Translations under genes and position numbers: made by a program
In this document: piece after piece, positions 1-6,129 of the stretch
How positions within the stretch are numbered: position 1 is the stretch's first letter
Layout: the number at the start of each line of letters is the position of its first letter
The notes under the pieces: model-generated
Seen by the model: only the letters and a program-made list of their open reading frames with translations
Told to the model about the DNA's origin: nothing
The model's database searches: none
Source: Acidobacteriota bacterium
GTDB lineage: Bacteria; Actinomycetota; Acidimicrobiia; Acidimicrobiales; SHLQ01
Reading direction: 5' to 3'
NCBI GenBank assembly: GCA_022562835.1
Contig: JADFOM010000089.1
Span: forward strand, 1-8,529
Length of the DNA: 8,529 nt

Positions 1-200
1 ATGACGCAGCACCGTCGACCTCTGAGCTGCGCATCGCCAAGGCCCAACTCGTCTGTTTGCTTGAAGGATTGGTGCAGGGAATTCAGGCCACCCTGTTCGC
101 GCAGCAAATGGCGGCCCAACAGCAATTGGCGAACATCCGTGGGCAGTTACCCGAAGCAGCGGCGGGTGACACCGAATCGCGGCCCGGCACCTATCTGTGA
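1..200 (+). CDS. bpa: Bacterial proteasome activator Bpa, C-terminal part (5' end outside window)
   Basis: Frame 3 is open from the window edge to the TGA at 198-200 and encodes 65 residues. The segment reads SELRIAKAQLVCLLEGL, then GIQATLFAQQMAAQQQL, and ends in RPGTYL. This closely matches, as I remember it, the C-terminal helix region of mycobacterial Bpa (Rv3780, DUF2587 family), which has ELRIAQAQLVGWLEGLFHGIQ, LFAQQMAA and a terminal GQYL. Bpa forms a ring that docks on the 20S proteasome and opens its gate without ATP; the C-terminal GQYL tail inserts into pockets of the alpha ring. Here the tail is GTYL, so the Tyr-Leu end is kept and Gln is replaced by Thr. The linker between helix and tail (about residues 51-60 of this fragment) is short and acidic. 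It implies that the host has a proteasome, although no proteasome gene lies in the window. The family call is strong; the start cannot be seen. Confidence 0.88.
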   Translation, partial: DAAPSTSELRIAKAQLVCLLEGLVQGIQATLFAQQMAAQQQLANIRGQLPEAAAGDTESRPGTYL

Positions 201-220
201 GCGGGTCCATGCGCAACTGC

Positions 221-286
221 GGTGTCAGACACCGAGTGCAAGACTTGTTAGGATCCGAGCCGCTGGTGCACTCGGTGTCTGACACC
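221..286. repeat. Perfect 20-bp inverted repeat (REP/BIME-like) between bpa and dnaE
   Basis: The left arm 221-240 (GGTGTCAGACACCGAGTGCA) is the exact reverse complement of 267-286, with a 26-nt spacer. The outer 13 bases of each arm are themselves palindromic: GGTGTC-A-GACACC on the left and GGTGTC-T-GACACC on the right. The element starts 20 nt after the bpa stop and ends 83 nt before dnaE. It has no T-tract after the stem, so it is not a classical intrinsic terminator. This nested arrangement resembles REP/BIME elements, many of which carry a GTCAGAC-type core and are moved by RAYT transposases in other bacteria. It could instead stop transcription or stabilise the bpa mRNA 3' end. The repeat is certain; its class is inferred. 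Confidence 0.85.
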
Positions 287-310
287 CGAGCCACCGAGGG
301 GCATCGACGG

Positions 311-339
311 TTGGCGACGCGAGCTGGCCGCGATACAGA
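311..339 (+). promoter_or_regulatory. Candidate dnaE promoter (-35/-10)
   Basis: TTGGCG at 311-316 and TACAGA at 334-339 are separated by 17 nt, about 30 nt upstream of the dnaE ATG. The -35 fits the consensus fairly well, while the -10 lacks the final T, so this is a weak match. A good ribosome binding site (GGAGGG, 361-366) follows just before the ATG at 370. The position downstream of the inverted repeat is sensible for a dnaE promoter, but the assignment rests only on pattern. Confidence 0.27.
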
Positions 340-369
340 TGACATCGGTGTGATTCGATCGGAGGGCGC

Positions 370-3300
370 ATGACAAAGCGGAGTTCGTTCACGCATCTGC
401 ATGTGCACACCGAGTACTCGATGCTCGACGGCGCTTCACGTCTCGACGAGCTGGTTGCCGTCGCGGCAGCCGATGGTCAACCCGCTCTTGGAATCACCGA
501 TCACGGCAACATGTACGGAATACTCGACTTCTATCGGGCGTGTCGTGACCACGGCATCAAGCCGATCCTCGGAACCGAGGCATACATGGCGCACGACAAC
601 CGCCATGAGCGCCCGTCGCGGCGTGGCAGGGTTGACGATTCGGGTGGCGACGCTGAGGGAGGCAACAAGCTCTATTACCACCTGACGCTGCTGGCGGAGA
701 GCAACACCGGCTACAAGAACTTGATTCAGCTGGCGAGTCGGGCATTTATGGAGGGCTACTACTACAAGCCCCGTGTCGACTGGGAGACCTTGTCAGACCA
801 CTCCGAGGGCATTATTGCGACTACGGGCTGCCTCGGCGGTCACGTCCTGCAAAGCCTTCTGCGCGGCGATGTCGACGGTGCGACCGCGAAGGCTGCTCGG
901 CTTCAGGACATCTTCGGACGCGACAACCTATTCGTTGAGCTCCAAGATCAAGGTCTGCCTGAGCAGGCGCAGACCAACCCGCAGCTCCTTGAGATAGCGA
1001 AGCGCATCGGTGCGCCCTTGCTCGCCACCAACGACAGTCATTACACACATCGCGAGGATGCGCAGGCTCATGATGCGCTGCTCTGTGTGCAGACCGGCTC
1101 GTTGATGTCGGACCCCAATCGATTCAAGTTCTCCGGCGAGGAGCACTATCTCAAGAGCGCTGACGAGATGCGATATATCTTCTCGGAACTTGAATCGGCG
1201 TGCGACAATACGCTTTGGATCGCCGAACGCGCGGAGGTCGAGATCGAGTTCGGAAACCCGCAGCTGCCGAGCTTTCCGCTGCCCACCGAGTTCGAGTCCG
1301 ACGACGACTACCTACGGCACCTCACGATGGAGGGCGCACGCAAGCGCTGGGGCGACGCGCTGCGCGACGACGTCGTAGATCGCCTGGTCTATGAACTCCA
1401 GACGATCAGCGACATGGGATTCTCGTCCTACTTCCTCATCACCTGGGACCTGATCAAACACGCAAGAGACGCGAACATTCGGGTGGGCCCGGGGCGTGGA
1501 TCCGCGGCGGGTTGCGCGGTGGCCTATTGCTTGTGGATTACCGATCTCGACCCGATCCGCTACGACCTCTTGTTCGAACGGTTTCTAAACCCGTCGCGGT
1601 TGTCGATGCCAGACATCGACATGGACTTCGACTCCCGCTACAGAGACGAGATGATCCGCTACGCATCGGAGAAGTACGGCCGCGATCATGTCGCTCAAAT
1701 CGTGACCTTCAGTCAGATTAAGGCACGAGCTGCGGTGCGCGACGCCGCCCGCGTGCTCGGCTACGACTATGGCATGGGTGATCGCATCGCCAAGGCGATG
1801 CCGCCGCTGATCATGGGCCGAGACACTCCGCTGCACGCATGTCTCGAGGAAAACCCGAAATACCGCGCTGGCTACGCGATGGCCAGCGAACTGCGTGACA
1901 TGGTGAGCGCCGATAAGGACGTCGAAACGATCGTCGGTGTGGCCAAGGGCCTCGAGGGGCTGCGGCGACAGGACGGCATTCACGCAGCCGCAGTGGTGAT
2001 CACCAAGGATCCGCTCACCGACTACCTACCGATTCAGCGCAAGCCCGAATCCGGCAAGGACCCCGAGGAGTCACCCGTCGTCACCCAATACGAGATGCAC
2101 GGCGTCGAAGCCCTCGGATTGTTGAAGATGGACTTCCTCGGGCTCCGAAATCTCGATGTAATCAGCGACACGCTCGAAATCATCAAGGCGACGCGTGGCA
2201 TTGAGGTCGATATCGACCACGTCTCGCTCGAGGACGAGTTGACCTACAAGCTGCTGTCAGCGGGCGACAGCATCGGCGTGTTCCAGCTTGAATCGTCACC
2301 GATGCGAGCCCTCATGCGCTCGCTCAAGCCTGAAACGTTCGATGACGTGGCTGCCCTGGTCGCTCTCTATCGGCCCGGTCCGATGGAAGCGAACATGCAC
2401 AACGACTACGCGGACCGCAAGAACGGGCGCAAGCCCGTGGAGTATCTACATCCGGATGCTGAGGAGATCCTCTCTGACACATACGGCCTGATGATCTATC
2501 AGGAATCGATGATGCGGGTAGCTCAACGTTTCGCCGGTTACTCGCTTGCAGACGCCGACAATCTTCGCAAGGCATGCGGCAAGAAGATCCGTGAGGTGAT
2601 GGCCGCAGAGAAGAAGAAGTTCGTTCACGGCTGCGAGACCACCGGCTATGGAGTTGAGCTCGGCGAGCAATGGTGGGCAATCATCGAGCCCTTCGCTGAC
2701 TACGCGTTCAACAAGAGCCACAGCTACGGGTATGGCTACATCGCCTATCAGATCGCCTATCTGAAGGCTCACTATCCCGTCGAATACCTCGCAGCGCTGC
2801 TTTCAAGTGTCAAGGGCAGCCTCGACAAGGCGGCCGTCTACCTCAACGAGTGTCGGGTCATGGGCATCGATGTCATCGTTCCTGACGTGAACCGGGCTCA
2901 GGTCGATTTCTTCGGCATTCCAAACCTCGATGAGGGCACCGAGGAGCTGGGCACGATCGTGTTCGGCATGTCTGCGGTGCGCAATGTCGGCGAAGGTCTC
3001 AGCAAGGCGATTGCGGCCGAGAGGGAGGCCAATGGTCCGTTCGAGGATTTCTATGATTTCGTGGAACGTGTCGAACTCTCGGTGCTCAACAAGCGCACGA
3101 TCGAGTCTCTGATCAAGGCCGGTGCCTTTGATTCTGTGGGCCACGCCCGCAAGGGTCTGCTAGCGGTGCACGAACAGATCATCGACCACACCGTCGCACG
3201 CCGCAAGGAGCACGACATGGGGGTGATGTCGTTGTTCGGCGAGGCTGAGGACGACATCGTGTTCGACGAACGTCCCGCGATCTCAGAGGATGAGTTCGAC

Positions 3301-3921
3301 AAGAAAATCCGTTTGGCGTTCGAAAAGGAGATGCTCGGGCTCTATATCTCCGATCATCCGCTCAGGGGGGTCGAGTCAGCGCTCGCTCGCCGTACCGATT
3401 GCACGATCAACGCGTTGATGGAGTCGGGCGAAGACAAGATGTCGAAACGCGTTGGCGGCGTAGTGACCAACCTCCAGAAGAAGTGGACCCGTAAGGGCGA
3501 CCTGATGGCGGTCTTCGAGTTAGAGGATCTCGAGACTTCGATCGAGGTCATGGTGTTTCCCCGCACGATGACCGAACACGGGCACAAGCTGGCCGAAGAT
3601 GCTGTCATCACCTTGTTCGCCCGCCTCGATGGACGCGAGGATCAGCCGAAGCTGATCGCTCGCGATTTCGACGTGGTCGAACTCGAAGAGGTCGGCAGTG
3701 CACCGCCGGTTCGGGTCAGGCTCAACCCATCCAGCGTGACCCAAGACACGATCGATAGTTTGCACAAGCTGCTGGGCGAACATCCGGGCGACTCGCAGGT
3801 CTATCTCCACATGGATGGTGGCCAGGTGGTGCGGCTTTCAGACGAGTACCGGGTCGATTCTCGCAACGGTCTGGTCGCGGAGTTGCGCGTGTTGCTTGGT
3901 TCCGAAGCGGTCGTGGTCTGA
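370..3921 (+). CDS. dnaE: DNA polymerase III alpha subunit, DnaE1 type with PHP domain
   Basis: The 1183-aa product is the replicative DNA polymerase catalytic subunit, of normal length for actinobacterial DnaE1. An N-terminal PHP domain (about 1-280) keeps the expected metal ligands: H9 and H11 in HLHVHTEYSMLDG, D20, H45 in TDHGN, E70, H104, C154 in TTGC, and D222/H224 in NDSHY. In mycobacterial DnaE1 this site is the 3'-5' proofreading nuclease, so proofreading is likely built in here; no DnaQ-like domain is visible. The polymerase core follows, with GPGRGSAAG, the catalytic PDIDMDFD motif (D415, D417), and the third aspartate, D588, in LLKMDFLGLRNL. FNKSHSYGYGYIAYQIAYLKA begins at 780. A helix-hairpin-helix stretch with NKRTIESLIKAGAFDS lies near 905-925, an OB fold at about 1028-1105, and a small C-terminal domain binds other holoenzyme parts. 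The ATG at 370 is preceded by GGAGGG (361-366). The match to M. tuberculosis DnaE1 runs to the C-terminus. Confidence 0.97.
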   Translation: MTKRSSFTHLHVHTEYSMLDGASRLDELVAVAAADGQPALGITDHGNMYGILDFYRACRDHGIKPILGTEAYMAHDNRHERPSRRGRVDDSGGDAEGGNKLYYHLTLLAESNTGYKNLIQLASRAFMEGYYYKPRVDWETLSDHSEGIIATTGCLGGHVLQSLLRGDVDGATAKAARLQDIFGRDNLFVELQDQGLPEQAQTNPQLLEIAKRIGAPLLATNDSHYTHREDAQAHDALLCVQTGSLMSDPNRFKFSGEEHYLKSADEMRYIFSELESACDNTLWIAERAEVEIEFGNPQLPSFPLPTEFESDDDYLRHLTMEGARKRWGDALRDDVVDRLVYELQTISDMGFSSYFLITWDLIKHARDANIRVGPGRGSAAGCAVAYCLWITDLDPIRYDLLFERFLNPSRLSMPDIDMDFDSRYRDEMIRYASEKYGRDHVAQIVTFSQIKARAAVRDAARVLGYDYGMGDRIAKAMPPLIMGRDTPLHACLEENPKYRAGYAMASELRDMVSADKDVETIVGVAKGLEGLRRQDGIHAAAVVITKDPLTDYLPIQRKPESGKDPEESPVVTQYEMHGVEALGLLKMDFLGLRNLDVISDTLEIIKATRGIEVDIDHVSLEDELTYKLLSAGDSIGVFQLESSPMRALMRSLKPETFDDVAALVALYRPGPMEANMHNDYADRKNGRKPVEYLHPDAEEILSDTYGLMIYQESMMRVAQRFAGYSLADADNLRKACGKKIREVMAAEKKKFVHGCETTGYGVELGEQWWAIIEPFADYAFNKSHSYGYGYIAYQIAYLKAHYPVEYLAALLSSVKGSLDKAAVYLNECRVMGIDVIVPDVNRAQVDFFGIPNLDEGTEELGTIVFGMSAVRNVGEGLSKAIAAEREANGPFEDFYDFVERVELSVLNKRTIESLIKAGAFDSVGHARKGLLAVHEQIIDHTVARRKEHDMGVMSLFGEAEDDIVFDERPAISEDEFDKKIRLAFEKEMLGLYISDHPLRGVESALARRTDCTINALMESGEDKMSKRVGGVVTNLQKKWTRKGDLMAVFELEDLETSIEVMVFPRTMTEHGHKLAEDAVITLFARLDGREDQPKLIARDFDVVELEEVGSAPPVRVRLNPSSVTQDTIDSLHKLLGEHPGDSQVYLHMDGGQVVRLSDEYRVDSRNGLVAELRVLLGSEAVVV

Positions 3922-4157
3922 AACTTATGCACGTTCGCTGAATACCTTTTGTCTGCGCAGCGCAGCGAGTCGGTGGGGTCAGGCGACGCTAGAATGGCTG
4001 CTCTGTGGGGGTAGGAGGCGGCATTAGCACGTTCGGATGAGCGATTGTCGAGTGTGAGACCGACTCGAAAGCGGGGGCTGGTTTGCGCTCCGCCGTTTGA
4101 GCCGCTGGACTAGATGACTGGGTGTAGGGCAACGAGACCGTTGAGGCGCGAGGGCAG
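3922..4157 (+). other. Intergenic region after dnaE with a possible -10 element and inverted repeats
   Basis: This 236-nt gap contains no convincing gene. A TAGAAT hexamer at 3990-3995 would serve as a -10 box, but no clear -35 lies at the right distance. CGAGTCGGT (3966-3974) is the reverse complement of ACCGACTCG (4059-4067). The latter also pairs locally: TCGAGT at 4048-4053 with ACTCGA at 4063-4068, a 6-bp stem with a 9-nt loop. Neither is followed by a T-run, so a terminator for dnaE is possible but not shown. The downstream part could be a leader of the next gene. GAGG at 4143-4146 and AGGG at 4151-4154 lie just before the ATG at 4158. Confidence 0.3.
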
Positions 4158-4829
4158 ATGGCGATCGAAGTCGAAACCAAAGACACGACAGCACTGAGTG
4201 ATAGCGAGATCGAGGAGATGGCCGACATGTGTGTCGGGCAGCCGCTCCCGTTCGAAGTTGGAGCGCTGTCCAAGCAGACCGAAGCGTGGGTCCTGGTGAC
4301 CACGGCTCGAATGGGCGCCAAGCTCAAGGGTTTCGCGTTTTGTACGCTGGAGAGGATTGGTGGCACCCCGAGCGTTCTAATCGGCTTGGGTTCGGTGGCG
4401 ACAGGCAGTCGCTCTGACAGCATCTTGAGAGGCATCGTGACCGACCAACTGCGTCGCGCTGTGCTTGCCTTCCCTGATGAGGATGTGCTGTTTGGCGTAC
4501 AGATCATTCGGCCCGCCGGGTTTGCCGTGCTGAAGGGTCTCGACGGAATCGTGCCTGCTCCCGACCACAAGACATCGGGCGAGGAGCGCGCTTGGGGTCG
4601 TCGACTGGCTAAACGTTTTGGCGTCGGATCGCTCTCATACGACGACCGGCAGTTTCGCGTCTCGGGTAAGGGTTCGCTCGCGAACGCCGTCGATTTCGAT
4701 TCGGCCAAGGACCAAGACGTCGACGATGTGACCGCAGGGTTCTTCGACGGCATTGACGCACCGAACGGGGATTCGCTCATCGCTCTCGGTTGGGCGATGG
4801 CCGAAGAACTCGACAAGTTGGCGCGCTGA
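4158..4829 (+). CDS. Hypothetical protein, 223 aa, possibly acetyltransferase-fold
   Basis: I do not recognise this protein. Codon use resembles that of the neighbouring genes, and it is packed against the next gene. The first 20 or so residues are acidic and polar (MAIEVETKDTTALSDSEIEE), followed by a compact soluble domain with no signal peptide or membrane helix. The middle (about residues 40-135) alternates strands and helices: KLKGFAFCTLERIGG, then VLIGLGSVATGSRSDSILRGI, a helix, and LFGVQIIRPAGFAVLKGLDG. That order of strand, loop with small residues and Arg, helix, strand and 'PAGF' loosely recalls the GNAT N-acetyltransferase fold, but I see no secure acetyl-CoA loop. The C-terminus (VDDVTAGFFDGIDAPNGDS to the end) is helical and acidic. 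The ATG at 4158 has a GA-rich tract only a few bases upstream, a short spacing. Its 3' end overlaps the nitroreductase gene by 40 bp, suggesting co-translation. Real gene: likely. Function: unknown. Confidence 0.75.
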   Translation: MAIEVETKDTTALSDSEIEEMADMCVGQPLPFEVGALSKQTEAWVLVTTARMGAKLKGFAFCTLERIGGTPSVLIGLGSVATGSRSDSILRGIVTDQLRRAVLAFPDEDVLFGVQIIRPAGFAVLKGLDGIVPAPDHKTSGEERAWGRRLAKRFGVGSLSYDDRQFRVSGKGSLANAVDFDSAKDQDVDDVTAGFFDGIDAPNGDSLIALGWAMAEELDKLAR

Positions 4830-5425
4830 ACTTCTTCGACGCTGTCGAGAGGCGGCGGATGGTGAGGGATTTCAGCGCCGAAATGGTCGATGAGGCTTCC
4901 CTCACGATGCTGTTGGACGCTGCTCGCAGAGCGCCGAGCGCTGGCAATACGCAGGGCACCGACCTGCTGGTGCTGGAAGGTAGAGAGTGCGAGGCGTATT
5001 GGGAGGTCACGCTCGGCGCGGAGCGCAGGACCACCTTTCGATGGCCTGGGTTGCTCGTCGCTCCGGTCTTGTGTGTGGTTTTGGTCGACCCGACCGCGTA
5101 TGTGCAGCGCTACAGCGAACCCGATAAACGTCACAGCGGGCTTGGAGTAGACGAGGCCGCTTGGCCCGTGCCCTACTGGTTTGTCGATGCGGGCGCCGCG
5201 GCAGAGGCGATCTTGTTAGGCGCGACCGCATCAGGCCTGGGCGCGTGCCTGTTTGGGCTCTTCGATCACGAAAGAGCCGTGCTCGAGCGATTCGACGTTC
5301 CAGCGCATTATCGGGGGGTTTGCACTATCGCCATTGGTCACCCCGGCGACGACGCAAGGGCATCGCGGTCGACATTGCGTACCAAGCGGTCGCTGGAGTC
5401 GGTTGTGCATCGTGGGCGCTGGTAG
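4790..5425 (+). CDS. Nitroreductase-family FMN flavoprotein
   Basis: The 211-aa product has the nitroreductase layout. FFDAVERRRMVRDF near the start (R21-R23, R26) supplies arginines that normally hold the FMN phosphate. ARRAPSAGNTQG (residues 45-56) is the flavin-binding PSxxNxQ segment. FVDAGAAAEAILLGATASGLG is the central helix with the small-residue 'GLGAC' turn, and IGHP followed by RSLESVVHRGRW is the usual end of the family. It should be cytosolic and use NAD(P)H to reduce a substrate that cannot be named; actinobacterial relatives reduce nitro groups, enones or other cofactors. The first recognisable residues begin at about codon 14, so the ATG at 4790, inside the preceding gene and with a weak ribosome site, is the likeliest in-frame start. 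The next ATG (4859) would cut into the FMN-binding arginine motif. Overlap with the upstream stop (4829) suggests translational coupling. Family sure; substrate and exact start not. Confidence 0.85.
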   Translation: MGDGRRTRQVGALNFFDAVERRRMVRDFSAEMVDEASLTMLLDAARRAPSAGNTQGTDLLVLEGRECEAYWEVTLGAERRTTFRWPGLLVAPVLCVVLVDPTAYVQRYSEPDKRHSGLGVDEAAWPVPYWFVDAGAAAEAILLGATASGLGACLFGLFDHERAVLERFDVPAHYRGVCTIAIGHPGDDARASRSTLRTKRSLESVVHRGRW

Positions 5426-5459
5426 GTTGAGCGGCCGATCTCGCGACAGGGGAACCTTG

Positions 5460-6050
5460 ATGGCCACGAAGAAGAAGACGGCAGCCAAGAAAACAGCGGC
5501 CAAGAAGAAGGCGCCGGTGAAGAAGACCGCAGCTAAGAAGACTGCAGTGAAGAAGAAGACAGCGGCGAAGAAGAAGGCGCCGGTGAAGAAGACCGCAGCT
5601 AAGAAGACTGCAGTGAAGAAGAAGGCCCCGGCTAAGAAGAAGGCAGCCAGGAGGAAGGCCTCCTCACAGGTTCCGATCGTCGACTACCTCGTGCTGGGCA
5701 AAACCCCCTACCTCAAGGCCGCTCAGTGCAAGAGCTGTGGTGCACGGTTCTTCGATCGTCGCAACGCATGTGCGAGTTGCGGTCGAACCGAGTTCAAGTC
5801 GGCACGGGTCAAGTCTCGTGGCGAACTCGTCGCATTCACGATCGTGAGTTTCGCGGCTCCCGGCATCGACGTACCGTTCATTTCCGGCATCATCGATTGC
5901 GACGGAACCAGTGTTCGGGGCAACGTCATTGGTGTCGATCCCACACCGGCGAACGTCGATGTTGGGATGAAGCTCAAGTTGGCGACGTACTCTCTGGGCA
6001 AGGACGTGAACGGCGTCGAGGCAGTCGGCTTCGGCTATGAGCCTGTATAA
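5460..6050 (+). CDS. DUF35 Zn-ribbon/OB-fold protein with N-terminal histone-H1-like Lys/Ala tail
   Basis: The 196-aa product has two parts. Residues 1-70 are almost only Lys, Ala, Thr, Pro and Val, with AAKK, KKAP and AVKK units like the tails of histone H1 and of actinobacterial HupB. Residues 12-33 and 34-55 are the same 22-residue block. Residues 71-196 are a complete DUF35 protein: a rubredoxin-like zinc ribbon with C90-x2-C93-x10-C104-x2-C107, then an OB fold (GELVAFTIVSF, PFISGIIDCDG, VRGNVIGV, VGMKLKLATY). DUF35 proteins are partner subunits of thiolase-fold enzymes; ChsH2 with Ltp2 in steroid side-chain cleavage and the archaeal thiolase/HMG-CoA synthase complex are known cases. The thiolase gene starts 79 bp downstream, which fits. 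The ATG at 5460 has AGGGGA (5448-5453) with a 6-nt spacer; the frame is open further upstream, but only inside the nitroreductase gene. The tail is in frame with no break. Its role is unknown; binding to a polyanion is the simplest idea. Confidence 0.9.
   Translation: MATKKKTAAKKTAAKKKAPVKKTAAKKTAVKKKTAAKKKAPVKKTAAKKTAVKKKAPAKKKAARRKASSQVPIVDYLVLGKTPYLKAAQCKSCGARFFDRRNACASCGRTEFKSARVKSRGELVAFTIVSFAAPGIDVPFISGIIDCDGTSVRGNVIGVDPTPANVDVGMKLKLATYSLGKDVNGVEAVGFGYEPV
5493..5624 (+). repeat. Two tandem 66-bp direct repeats coding the basic tail
   Basis: Bases 5493-5558 and 5559-5624 are identical except for one position (C at 5501, G at 5567). The last 57 bases of each copy match exactly. Sixty-six bases is 22 codons, so copy-number change keeps the frame. 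The third-codon positions match too, which points to recent duplication or gene conversion rather than protein-level selection alone. Shorter AAGAAG runs on both sides extend the low-complexity zone over about 5465-5660. Confidence 0.93.
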
Positions 6051-6129
6051 GTGATTTCAACGATTACAGCGAGGCGTCCACCGTCATGGTGTGACGCAAC
6101 CCACAAAATGACTTTGAAGGGACAAGACC

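Noticed and set aside
1..282. 93-aa + strand ORF starting at base 1
   Set aside because: It lies in a different frame from the clear bpa match and runs through the inverted repeat; its Arg/Pro/Ser-rich product has no recognisable domain.
3989..5134. 381-aa minus-strand ORF
   Set aside because: Ser/Pro-rich low-complexity product antisense to two well-supported + strand genes; no motif. It is a codon-bias shadow despite its length.
5253..5459. Longer N-terminus for the DUF35 protein (upstream in-frame start)
   Set aside because: This stretch lies mostly inside the nitroreductase gene in another frame; the ATG at 5460 has its own ribosome binding site, and the tail begins exactly there.
5460..5660. 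CRISPR array or transposon-type repeat from the AAG-rich repeats
   Set aside because: The repeats are in-frame codons for Lys/Ala with no spacers, and the unit is contiguous and coding.
5460..5669. The basic tail as a broken or separate histone-like gene fused by a frameshift
   Set aside because: There is no stop or frame change between tail and DUF35 domain, and no internal start with a good ribosome site at the junction near 5670.
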